Assembly (NCBI GenBank): GCA_022509085.1
Contig: JAFLTW010000013.1
Location: 1-58,932, forward strand
Reading direction: 5' to 3'
Length of the DNA: 58,932 nucleotides
From: Muribaculaceae bacterium
GTDB taxonomy: Bacteria; Bacteroidota; Bacteroidia; Bacteroidales; Muribaculaceae
The translations under genes and the position numbers were made by a program. The number at the start of each line of letters is the position of its first letter. Position 1 is the first letter of the stretch. The notes beneath the pieces are model-generated. The model saw nothing but the letters and a program-made list of their open reading frames with translations. It was not told the DNA's origin and did not search any database. Of the stretch, positions 16,180 through 23,996 are shown in pieces.

Positions 16180-17049
16180 ATGAAGTTTTGCTCTCAATGT
16201 GGGAATCAAATTCAAGATGATGCTGCGTTTTGTGCTTCATGTGGCGCGCCACAAACATCAGAACAGCCATTAAGGACACCTGGGCAGCCACAACATCAGT
16301 ATCACCAACCGAATCAACAAAATCAATATCGGCAGCCGGTGCACAGACAGCCTAATTATCAGGCTCCTCAAAATGTTTATAAAGAGCCTAATCCTGTGGA
16401 ACAGGCTGTAGTGAATTTTGCAGACAGATACTGTAGTTTTCACTCCTTAGGATGGTCTTTAGGTCTCTGTATTGCAGCTCTTGTGCTTAATATTTTTTGG
16501 GATGGAGTGTATCTCAATTTCAGAGGTACCCTGTTGGATATAAGTGAAAGTATCCGGGACTACATCCCATTATGGCTAATGATTGATATTATTCAACTCT
16601 CGATTCTTTACCTCTTCATGCATTTGGTAAACGGGCTTTATAAGGCGGGAGCCACATGGCCGTTATTATACATTACTCCCTGTATATGGATAATAGTATT
16701 GATTTTGATGACGATTCTCGCCCTTACAGATACGGGAAGTTATGACGATGCCAAAACATTAAATATGTTACAGTTGGCATACTATGTATGTGTGGGGATT
16801 ATAGGTATTCTTTGCGGAAGCATACGTAGTTTCTCTTGGACCGGCAAAGTATTGATAATAGCCGTTGTTTGTTGGGTGGTCAGTATGTTTGCTTCTAATT
16901 CCATTATACCCAGCATTTTCTTCATTTTAGGAACCCTTTGGTATGCATTTGAAATCAACAGTCGATTGAGACATTTCTTTAATGATTATTACTATTCAGA
17001 AAATGAAGTGTACGATGAGAGTTATGATGAAACACAGTATATGCAATAA
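16180..17049 (+). CDS. zinc-ribbon multi-pass membrane protein
   Basis: The N-terminus MKFCSQCGNQI then FCASCGAP is a CxxC...CxxC zinc ribbon (residues 4-22). A Pro/Gln/Asn-rich linker (~25-75) leads to five or six membrane segments between ~90 and 270. The tail is acidic and Tyr-rich. Proteins of this plan are common in Bacteroidales and usually unassigned; the ribbon and linker would face the cytoplasm. It is the first gene of the last cargo block, directly behind RNA copy 4. Confidence 0.75.
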   Translation: MKFCSQCGNQIQDDAAFCASCGAPQTSEQPLRTPGQPQHQYHQPNQQNQYRQPVHRQPNYQAPQNVYKEPNPVEQAVVNFADRYCSFHSLGWSLGLCIAALVLNIFWDGVYLNFRGTLLDISESIRDYIPLWLMIDIIQLSILYLFMHLVNGLYKAGATWPLLYITPCIWIIVLILMTILALTDTGSYDDAKTLNMLQLAYYVCVGIIGILCGSIRSFSWTGKVLIIAVVCWVVSMFASNSIIPSIFFILGTLWYAFEINSRLRHFFNDYYYSENEVYDESYDETQYMQ

Positions 17050-17189
17050 ATTTATATAATAAATAGTAGTCTTGGGATAGAGTTTGAAATATGCTATATT
17101 GACTTAGCGTTTTTACACTCTATCCCTGGTTTTATGAAACAATTCTGCGTTTTAATGTTTTTTGTCTTTCCCTTTATAAAAAACTTGCA

Positions 17190-17615
17190 ATGGGACTGAA
17201 AGCGATAGGAATTCTGATTGAAGTTGTATTTTTGTTGGGATTAAATTCTTGTGTGCATACTCCTTCTGACACCAGTAAGTTTGATGAAAAAGAATATAAT
17301 GATGAAAACGAACATAATGAAGAGTGGAATAAGAGTCATTCTTCAATAGGTGCCACTATAGTAAGAGGCCAATATTCAGATGCCGAAAATTCGAATAATT
17401 TTGGCTATTCCGATAAGCATTATGATAATATGACAGCGGATGAACTATTCCTTCTAATGGCTAATTATTATAATCAATGGGAATACGAAATAGAACAAGG
17501 AAATTTTGAGGAAGCAAAAATTATGATGGATCGATTGCAAATTGTCAAGGAAGAATGGGAAGAGAATGCCGACATAGAGGATTTCTACAGACTTTTAGAA
17601 ATTGCTTCAAATTGA
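17190..17615 (+). CDS. small lipoprotein, helical acidic
   Basis: A short signal peptide ends in LNSC near residue 21. The mature part is rich in Asp, Glu and Asn and ends in a helical segment (M-T-A-D-E-L-F-L-L-M-A-N-Y-Y, then repeated E-rich helices). No family is recognised. It sits between two zinc-ribbon genes on the same strand and may act with them. Confidence 0.6.
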   Translation: MGLKAIGILIEVVFLLGLNSCVHTPSDTSKFDEKEYNDENEHNEEWNKSHSSIGATIVRGQYSDAENSNNFGYSDKHYDNMTADELFLLMANYYNQWEYEIEQGNFEEAKIMMDRLQIVKEEWEENADIEDFYRLLEIASN

Positions 17616-17653
17616 ACCTTCTATTAATACTTTTTTAAATAAATGCAATCGAC

Positions 17654-18826
17654 ATGAAAAATTGTAGTAATTGTCAGGCAAAGAATACGGATGAAAATAA
17701 ATTTTGTGAGAAATGTGGATTTCCGTTTCCACAAGAAACTCCAAAAGAGACCTCAACAATCCGATCTACGACGCATGGTGAAGATTACCATAAAATTTAT
17801 CCGGCTTCAAATCAAAGAATTCCCTCCCAGACAAATCCATATTATGGCAGACCGTTAAGCAAAGCGAGAAAACAGCCGTACCAGCCAACTAGAGGTGAAT
17901 ACAGACCCAAGCGCATCCCAAGGCAACCACAAAGGAGGGTGTCAAATGGGAAAGAAAGTAATTTTTGGCCGATGTTTTTTACAATCCTAAGTTTGGTTGT
18001 AATTGTCGGTGCTATCCTTATTTGGATTTATCAAGACTCAATATTTGGTACTAAAGTTCAAGAAACCGAAGAAAATACTGAAATTGTTGAAATCCAGGAA
18101 GCGGCCACACCTGAGGAAGCTACGGAATCAAATAATTCGACACCAGTAATCTCGGCTAATGATATAGTTTATCTTTCCGGTAAGATTGATGGCAAGTATC
18201 CGGTGCATATGACCCTTGATTTAAAGCAGCGCTTTGGAGTCTATTATTACGATAAATATGGGTCTTCCAATTCAATGGGGATAGAGGTCTCTCAGTTAAG
18301 GGCTATGGGGAACGGTCAATGGGCCATTATTATTTCCATGGCAACTTCCAATGGAGATAAAAATGAGAAATGGTATGGGACACTAACAGATTATAACTTC
18401 ACAGGCAATGGGGTTTTCCTCGGGAAGGAGATGCCCTTTGACTTGAAGGTAGACTCTGTTTTAACTGACTCGAAAGATCCTTTAATTCAGAAATATATGG
18501 TTCCAGAAACAAACTGGAAAGACTGTGTTTTTTATGGGGAAGTTTCTGGAGGAGGAAAGATTTTTAAGGTAGAAATAACCGCTCAAACCAATCTAAAAGG
18601 TGAATTTAAGGATGCTTCATATCATAACTTGAGTTATAATGTGAGTTTCCCGGTTGATGTTAGAGTTAATGGTAAACATTTATACATCTCCGGTAAATCC
18701 GGACATAATGACTTCCGCATAGAGGCTACGAGCCAAGAAGAGGGCTATGAAGGTCACATGTACGCTGATGGCAAGTCCTTACCTATTACTTTATCGGACT
18801 ATGATATTGTATTAGAAGGAGCCTAA
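17654..18826 (+). CDS. zinc-ribbon single-pass membrane protein
   Basis: The N-terminal CSNCQAKN...FCEKCGFP is a zinc ribbon (residues 4-23), followed by a Pro/Arg/Gln-rich basic linker and one membrane segment at ~107-128. A Glu/Thr-rich spacer then leads to a ~230-residue extracytoplasmic beta domain with the recurring pattern L-x-G-x-I-D-G-K-Y-P-V-H. The arrangement suggests a cytoplasmic sensor or scaffold joined to an outer domain; the function is unknown. A strong terminator follows at 18932. Confidence 0.7.
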   Translation: MKNCSNCQAKNTDENKFCEKCGFPFPQETPKETSTIRSTTHGEDYHKIYPASNQRIPSQTNPYYGRPLSKARKQPYQPTRGEYRPKRIPRQPQRRVSNGKESNFWPMFFTILSLVVIVGAILIWIYQDSIFGTKVQETEENTEIVEIQEAATPEEATESNNSTPVISANDIVYLSGKIDGKYPVHMTLDLKQRFGVYYYDKYGSSNSMGIEVSQLRAMGNGQWAIIISMATSNGDKNEKWYGTLTDYNFTGNGVFLGKEMPFDLKVDSVLTDSKDPLIQKYMVPETNWKDCVFYGEVSGGGKIFKVEITAQTNLKGEFKDASYHNLSYNVSFPVDVRVNGKHLYISGKSGHNDFRIEATSQEEGYEGHMYADGKSLPITLSDYDIVLEGA

Positions 18827-18931
18827 GAAGGTAACTCCGTTTGCATTAATAAACGGTTGGTCTATACTCTGTAGTCATCCAAGGGCAGACCTTTCAGAGG
18901 GACTCATTTTGACGGATGAGCAGGAAGAAGT

Positions 18932-18967
18932 TGTAGGAGGGGCGATAGCGCCTCTCCTACAGGTTTT
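18932..18967 (+). terminator. intrinsic terminator of the zinc-ribbon block
   Basis: TGTAGGAGGGGCG (18932-18944) pairs with CGCCTCTCCTACA (18949-18961) around an ATAG loop and is followed by GG and TTTTT. It ends the cargo block just before SDR fragment B. Confidence 0.8.
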
Positions 18968-18969
18968 TA

Positions 18970-19123
18970 CCGGGATTTCTCCCGGGGGATAGGATAAGTA
19001 TGATGGAAAAAGAAGGGGGTTACATGGCGAAGGCGTTGAAGCCGCCGTCGACGACGGCGACGGTGCCGGTGACGAAGCTCGAGGCGGCGCTCATCAGATA
19101 GTGGACGGTGCCGCAGAGCTCCA
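18970..19123 (-). pseudogene. detached 3' end of the SDR gene, copy B
   Basis: These ~154 bases match the intact SDR 3' end and fragment A almost base for base, in the same orientation. Like copy A it keeps the CCGGGA-GAAA-TCCCGG terminator hairpin on its left side. It breaks off earlier than copy A (after ...GAGCTCC) and is joined to unrelated sequence. It marks the right boundary of the last cargo block. Confidence 0.9.
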
Positions 19124-19397
19124 TAGATGTATCGAGCATAAGGGGAAGATGAAGTTCGTCACTCCTTTTGTGGGAGACCAGGTGGAAATATGCAAGATCT
19201 TCGGATTTGAGATACCGGCGGGATGCGCCCCATCATACACCTCAAAGGCACCGACCAATACCGGCAAACGGGGTCGCCCGGCCAACCCCAAAACCGAGAC
19301 CCAGCAAATTTAGGTACTTTTTGCAGAAAAACTCAGATTATATATTACTATTCGATGTTGTCGAAGTTAGGTCGAAGATCTGAGAGGCTCGATTAGG
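19124..19397 (+). other. short orphan gene end and spacer
   Basis: An open frame reaching back into SDR fragment B ends at 19313. From 19149 it encodes about 54 residues (M-K-F-V-T-P-F-V-G-D-Q-V onwards) ending in a basic G-K-R-G-R-P-A-N-P-K tail, like an AT-hook. It is probably the 3' remnant of a gene brought in with the recombination, but I do not recognise it. The rest, to 19397, shows nothing further. Confidence 0.4.
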
Positions 19398-20666
19398 TTA
19401 TATCAGTAGCCATTTGTAAGCAGCACAGACATTAATAATCTGTCCATGAACATTCAGCACACGCTCCTCAAAGGCGGTCACCAAAGTTAATTTTTCACAT
19501 TTGAGCGACTTTCCAGCTTTCACCAAAGCAGATGTTTCTCGATTGAGAGTTTTTTCAGAGGATATTGCATATGAAACCTGCACAAGCTCAACAACCGTTG
19601 CTCGATGACAAACTACGAAATCTACTTCATAAGAGTCAGTTTTGTGATAATAGATGTCAAATCCAGTTCCATATTTCCTGCATAACGCCAAATAAACCAA
19701 AGATTCAAGTCTCCACCCATAATTGTCTTTTGCAAATGCATTCTTCCTGGCGTTCATAAGTGATACATCTATGGGATAGCATTTCGCATTACGAATTCGA
19801 TCGCTACTCTTAGTAGAATATTTGCGCAACTGTTTAAGTAGATAAGCCTGATAAAGGTATCCGACATAATTCTCAACTGTTTTATCGTTTTTGAAATTAA
19901 ATGTCTTCTGCAAAGCCGTATATACAATTTCGCAGGGAGCATTATTCATAAGATGATTGGATAGTGACTTAAAAGCCTCTTTATATCTTATCTTAAAACG
20001 CTGCACTATGTCTCTTTCCAGAATATTAGAAACCAGTGTGTCTATATATTCATCGGCCGTTTCTTCACCACTGATTATTTCCGGGAACCCACCTTCCTCC
20101 ATGTACCTGTCAAATGCTCTGCGGAGTAAAGCGTCTGTTTTTGTAGAAAGATTCGTTGTTTCAACTTTCTCCATTTCGCAAAATTCACGGAACGAAAAAG
20201 GAAGCAATTCAATTTCATTATATCGTCCGGTGAGATATGATGAAAGCTCGCTACTAAGTAATTTTGCGTTGCTGCCAGTTATAATCACCTTTATTCCGTG
20301 TCGGAGCAATCTATTGACAAAGAGATGCCATCCTTCTACATTTTGTGCTTCGTCAAGAAATAGGTGAGTGAAGTCACCATAAATTTGGTAGAGACTTTTT
20401 AAGACATCGTTCAGATCATCAGCTGACAAACGAACTAAACGCTCATCGTCAAAATTCACATAAGCAAATTTTACCTTAGCCTTATTCAATACGTTGAAAC
20501 ACAATGTCGATTTTCCACTACGGCGCACACCTATTACCACTTGAGCTTTTTTGCTCTCAAGTTTAATCAAATCTTCTTCCTTTCGTTTGCAGAACCATTG
20601 GGATCGAAGTGAGTTGAGCTCCTCTCGTTGGTCACGTAATATTTCAAGCAATATTGAATTATCCAT
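19398..20666 (-). CDS. AAA ATPase with DUF4143 domain
   Basis: The protein has an N-terminal AAA_14-type ATPase domain with Walker A GVRRSGKST (~45-53) and Walker B THLFLDEAQ (~100), and a C-terminal DUF4143 domain that contains a PD-(D/E)xK-like fold (E-V-D-F-V-V). The family is abundant in gut Bacteroidetes; its biological role is unsettled. The start is placed at 20666 because a TATCTTTG promoter box lies 22-29 bases upstream, inside the longer open frame. It is a single gene facing left between SDR fragment B and a leucine-rich pseudogene. Confidence 0.82.
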   Translation of the reverse strand: MDNSILLEILRDQREELNSLRSQWFCKRKEEDLIKLESKKAQVVIGVRRSGKSTLCFNVLNKAKVKFAYVNFDDERLVRLSADDLNDVLKSLYQIYGDFTHLFLDEAQNVEGWHLFVNRLLRHGIKVIITGSNAKLLSSELSSYLTGRYNEIELLPFSFREFCEMEKVETTNLSTKTDALLRRAFDRYMEEGGFPEIISGEETADEYIDTLVSNILERDIVQRFKIRYKEAFKSLSNHLMNNAPCEIVYTALQKTFNFKNDKTVENYVGYLYQAYLLKQLRKYSTKSSDRIRNAKCYPIDVSLMNARKNAFAKDNYGWRLESLVYLALCRKYGTGFDIYYHKTDSYEVDFVVCHRATVVELVQVSYAISSEKTLNRETSALVKAGKSLKCEKLTLVTAFEERVLNVHGQIINVCAAYKWLLI

Positions 20667-20687
20667 TAATATCTTGAATTTATAGTG

Positions 20688-20695
20688 CAAAGATA
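20688..20695 (-). promoter_or_regulatory. -7 box of the DUF4143 ATPase gene
   Basis: Read on the minus strand this is TATCTTTG, matching TAnnTTTG. It decides for the start codon at 20666 over the upstream in-frame ATG at 20825. Confidence 0.6.
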
Positions 20696-20927
20696 CGAAA
20701 TTTCGATAAACATACAAAATACCATGCTTCAAACTACGATAATTGGGTATATTTAAAATGGGCGTACTACGATAAGTTAATATTTTGTGTTTGTTTGGGT
20801 ATAACCTGATAGAGCATGTAGACAATCATAATAAAAGTTAAAAACGTTAAATCTTGCACTCATTTACCTCAAAATTGATCTTGTAATCACTTTTCTACCG
20901 TTTTGGATATATCGTGTTGTTAATCAA

Positions 20928-21634
20928 TTAGATACATATTCTTCTATTGTGCCTCCCTTAGCAATGTCAATTTTGTCGACGGAGAAAATTCAATTTCGCT
21001 TGGATACAAAACCTATAATTCATCCGGCAAAGGGGAAGGCCTGTTTGCGGATTGTCCGTTAGAGACGTTGCATATCGGCAGAAAACTATCTTATGACACT
21101 GGGTCTTCTTATGGCTATTCTCCTTTCGCAAATCAAACTCAATTGACAGAAGTCACAATCGGCGATAAGGTAACTTCTTTGCCGGCTTATTGCCTTTATA
21201 ATTGCAAAGCCTTGACAAGCATAGAAATCCCTAATTCGGTCACCTCAATCGGAAAATATGCTTTCAATGGCTGTAATAGTTTGGAAAGCGTGGTTCTTGG
21301 CGACAAACTGCCGGCAATTGGAGACAATGCTTTCAAGGGATGCACCAGTCTTGTAAAACTATACAGCCTTAACCCCACTCCTCCGAAAATTTCTGCTTCG
21401 GTCTTTGATGGAGTCGACAAGGAAGCGTGTCTGCTGATGGTGACCAAAGGTAATCTTGATGCTGATACCACCTCCATCCCTGACTTTGATGAAAACATCG
21501 ATGACCATATAATAGTTGTAAACTATAACGGTGTGGTGCTATATGAAGGTCCGGAGGCGAATATGAGTACTCTCGAACCGGGTATGTATGTCATAGTTAA
21601 AGGAAAAGAAAGCAAGAAGCTGATTGTGAAATAG
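20928..21634 (+). pseudogene. 5'-truncated BspA-like leucine-rich gene
   Basis: The leucine-rich reading frame can be followed back from the stop at 21634 to about 20928, where an in-frame TAA lies in unrelated AT-rich sequence; no start codon or signal peptide is present. The visible part begins in mid-repeat (Y-C-A-S-L-S-N-V-N-F), has LRR_5 repeats including [13 protein letters not shown], and ends with a secretion-type tail (GMYVIVKGKESKKLIV). A weak TTG at 21068 could start a shorter product. It looks like the remaining 3' part of an older cargo gene. 20667-20927 otherwise contains only the ATPase promoter. Confidence 0.7.
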
Positions 21635-21646
21635 TTTTAAAAGTCA

Positions 21647-21682
21647 GGGGAGCAGTGGTAACAGAGCCATTGCTCCCCTTTT
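21647..21682 (+). terminator. intrinsic terminator, possibly bidirectional
   Basis: GGGGAGCAGTGG (21647-21658) pairs with GCCATTGCTCCCC (21666-21678), followed by TTTT. On the other strand a TTTTAAAAC run follows, so it may also stop the SDR transcript arriving from the right. It lies where the intact SDR locus has lost its own hairpin. Confidence 0.75.
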
Positions 21683-21739
21683 AACTTAAAGATTTTTCTC
21701 CCGGGGGGATAGGATAAGTATGATGGAAAAAGAAGGGGG

Positions 21740-22558
21740 TTACATGGCGAAGGCGTTGAAGCCGCCGTCGACGACGGCGACGGTGCCGGTGACGAAGCGC
21801 GAGGCGGCGCTCATCAGGTAGTGGACGGTGCCGCAGAGCTCCTCAGGCTCTCCCATGCGCCCGAAGGGCGTCTGGCGCACCACGTCCTGTCCCCGCTGCG
21901 TGAAGCTGCCGTCGGGGTTGGTGAGCAGGGCGCGGTTCTGCTCCGTGATGAAGAAGCCGGGAGCTATGGCGTTTACCCTGATGCCCTCGCCAAACTTGCG
22001 GGCGCACTCCGTGGCCATAAAGGCCGTGAAGTTGGAGATGCCGGCCTTGGCCGCGGCGTAGCCGCACACCCTGGTCATAGGGCGGAAGGCCGCCATCGAT
22101 GAGAAGTTGATGACGCTGCCGGTGCCCTGCCCGGCCATTGCGCGCAGGAACACCTGCGTCGGAATTACCGTGCCCGTCAGGTTGAGGCTGAGCACCTTCT
22201 CAAACTCGGCCGTGTCAAGGTCGAAGAATGTCTTGTCGGGAGGAATGGTGGCGCCGGGCATGTTGCCGCCGGCGGCGTTGATCAGCGTGTCGACCCTGCC
22301 GTAGCGTTCCATGATGTCGCGGTAGTTGCGCTCCACGACGTCCTTGTTCAGCACGTCGGTCTGCATGAACTCGATGCTGCCCGAGGGGCCGGCTGCCTCT
22401 ATGTCGCCCACAATCTGGCGGCCAACATCCTCCTTGCGGCCCAAGATCACAACCCTGGCGCCGTTGCAGGCCAGGTAGCGCGCTATGGCGCGCCCCAGCA
22501 CGCCCGTACCGCCCGTGATAACGGTGACGTTTCCTGTGATGTCAAAAAGATTTTCCAT
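21740..22558 (-). CDS. SDR oxidoreductase, probable D-mannonate/fructuronate reductase
   Basis: A short-chain dehydrogenase with the NAD(P)-binding TGGTGVLG motif near residue 16 and the S...YxxxK active site (INFSS, then YAAAK). The sequence resembles Bacteroidales SDRs annotated as D-mannonate oxidoreductase, which convert D-fructuronate to D-mannonate. That fits the locus: glucuronate released by the GH67 enzyme would be processed by this route. The start at 22558 (MENLFD) gives the normal ~272-residue length; the frame extends 14 codons further up. It is the last gene of the leftward xylan operon. Its 3' end is the sequence duplicated at 7.5 and 19.0 kb. Confidence 0.82.
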   Translation of the reverse strand: MENLFDITGNVTVITGGTGVLGRAIARYLACNGARVVILGRKEDVGRQIVGDIEAAGPSGSIEFMQTDVLNKDVVERNYRDIMERYGRVDTLINAAGGNMPGATIPPDKTFFDLDTAEFEKVLSLNLTGTVIPTQVFLRAMAGQGTGSVINFSSMAAFRPMTRVCGYAAAKAGISNFTAFMATECARKFGEGIRVNAIAPGFFITEQNRALLTNPDGSFTQRGQDVVRQTPFGRMGEPEELCGTVHYLMSAASRFVTGTVAVVDGGFNAFAM

Positions 22559-22630
22559 AACGAAAACGAGGTAAATCAGAGGCTGAATCAAAACTCTCAT
22601 TTTGACCCAGCCTCCCGGATATACAACAGT

Positions 22631-23947
22631 TTATACGTACATGTTTACGATGGCCTCATAGAGCTCCTGCTTGCCTGAGGTCTGCTTGGGTTCGCCGTTC
22701 TCCTTGGCATAGGCCACGAGGTCTTCGAGAGTGAGCTTGCCCTCCTCGAATTCCTTGCCCTTACCGGAGTCGTAGGATGCGTAGCGGTCGGCGAGCATCT
22801 TCTTGTAGGGCGACTTCTCGAGCACGTCGGCGGCGCTGAGCAGCGCGCGTGCCATGGCGTCCATGCCGGCGATGTGGGCAATGAAGATGTCTACAAGGTC
22901 GGTGGAGTTCCTGCGCGTCTTGGCGTCGAAGTTTGTGCCGCCGTTGCCGAGTCCGCCGTTGCGGATCACCTGCATCATGGCCTGCGTGAGCTCGTAGTTG
23001 TCGATGGGGAACTGGTCGGTGTCCCAGCCGTTCTGGTAGTCGCCGCGGTTGGCGTCGATGCTGCCGAGCATGCCGTTGTCTACGGCCACGGCGAGCTCAT
23101 GCTCGAAGGTGTGGCCGGCGAGGGTGGCGTGGTTTACCTCGATGTTTACCTTGAAGTCTTTCTCCAGGCCGTGGGCGCGGAGGAAGCCGATTACGGTCTC
23201 CGTGTCGACGTCATACTGGTGTTTGGTGGGCTCCATGGGTTTGGGCTCGATGAGGAATGTACCGGTGAAACCTTTTGAGCGGGCATAGTCGCGGGCCATG
23301 GTGAGGATGCGGGCCAGGTGTTCCTTCTCGCGTTTCTGGTCGGTGTTGAGCAGGCTCATGTAGCCTTCGCGGCCGCCCCAGAACACGTAGTTCTGTCCGC
23401 CGAGCTCTATCGTGGCGTCGATGGCGTTCTTGAGCTGTACGGCAGCGCGTGCCACGACGTCGAAGTCGGGGTTGGTGGCGGCGCCGTTCATATAGCGCGG
23501 GTTGCTGAAGACGTTGGCCGTGCCCCAGAGGTTCTTGATGCCCGTTTCGGCCATCTTGCCCTTGATGTAGGCCACGATCTCCTTCACGTTTTTCTCATAC
23601 TCCTCGATAGAGTCGCCCTCGCTCACGAGGTCAACATCGTGGAAGCAGAAATATTCGATGCCCATCTTCTGCATGAACTCGAAGCCGGCGTCGGCCTTGT
23701 CTTTGGCGCGCTGCAGGGGGTCGGTGGCGCAGTTCCACGGGAACTTCTTCGAGTCGCTGCCGAAGGGGTCGCTGCCCTCTGCGCAGAGGGTGTGCCACCA
23801 TGCCATAGCAAACTTAAACCAGTCTTTCATCTTCTTGCCGAGCACGACTCTCTCGGCGTCATAATAGCGGTAGGCGAGGGGATTGTAGCTGTCGGTACCC
23901 TCGAATTTGATTTTTCCGATACCGGGGAAAAACTCTTTCGTTGCCAT
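22631..23947 (-). CDS. xylA: xylose isomerase
   Basis: Converts D-xylose to D-xylulose in the cytoplasm. The sequence is a typical class II bacterial xylose isomerase of 438 residues, with the catalytic FCFHDVDL region, the metal/substrate segment [16 protein letters not shown] and [17 protein letters not shown]. It is part of the leftward operon after the GH67 gene (49-bp gap). No xylulokinase gene is in the window, so that step must be encoded elsewhere. Confidence 0.97.
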   Translation of the reverse strand: MATKEFFPGIGKIKFEGTDSYNPLAYRYYDAERVVLGKKMKDWFKFAMAWWHTLCAEGSDPFGSDSKKFPWNCATDPLQRAKDKADAGFEFMQKMGIEYFCFHDVDLVSEGDSIEEYEKNVKEIVAYIKGKMAETGIKNLWGTANVFSNPRYMNGAATNPDFDVVARAAVQLKNAIDATIELGGQNYVFWGGREGYMSLLNTDQKREKEHLARILTMARDYARSKGFTGTFLIEPKPMEPTKHQYDVDTETVIGFLRAHGLEKDFKVNIEVNHATLAGHTFEHELAVAVDNGMLGSIDANRGDYQNGWDTDQFPIDNYELTQAMMQVIRNGGLGNGGTNFDAKTRRNSTDLVDIFIAHIAGMDAMARALLSAADVLEKSPYKKMLADRYASYDSGKGKEFEEGKLTLEDLVAYAKENGEPKQTSGKQELYEAIVNMYV

Positions 23948-23996
23948 AATTCTTTAGGTTGTTTTAGTTTATGATTTAATTTTTGTTGATTGTCAA

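Noticed and set aside
7512..19123. SDR 3' fragments as att sites of an integrative element
   Set aside because: The direct repeats at a gene end fit in principle, but no integrase, excisionase or mobilisation gene lies between them and the break points differ between copies.
19149..19313. Transposase C-terminal fragment
   Set aside because: The ~54 residues show no DDE-type motif and no terminal inverted repeats are nearby, so only an unidentified gene remnant is claimed.
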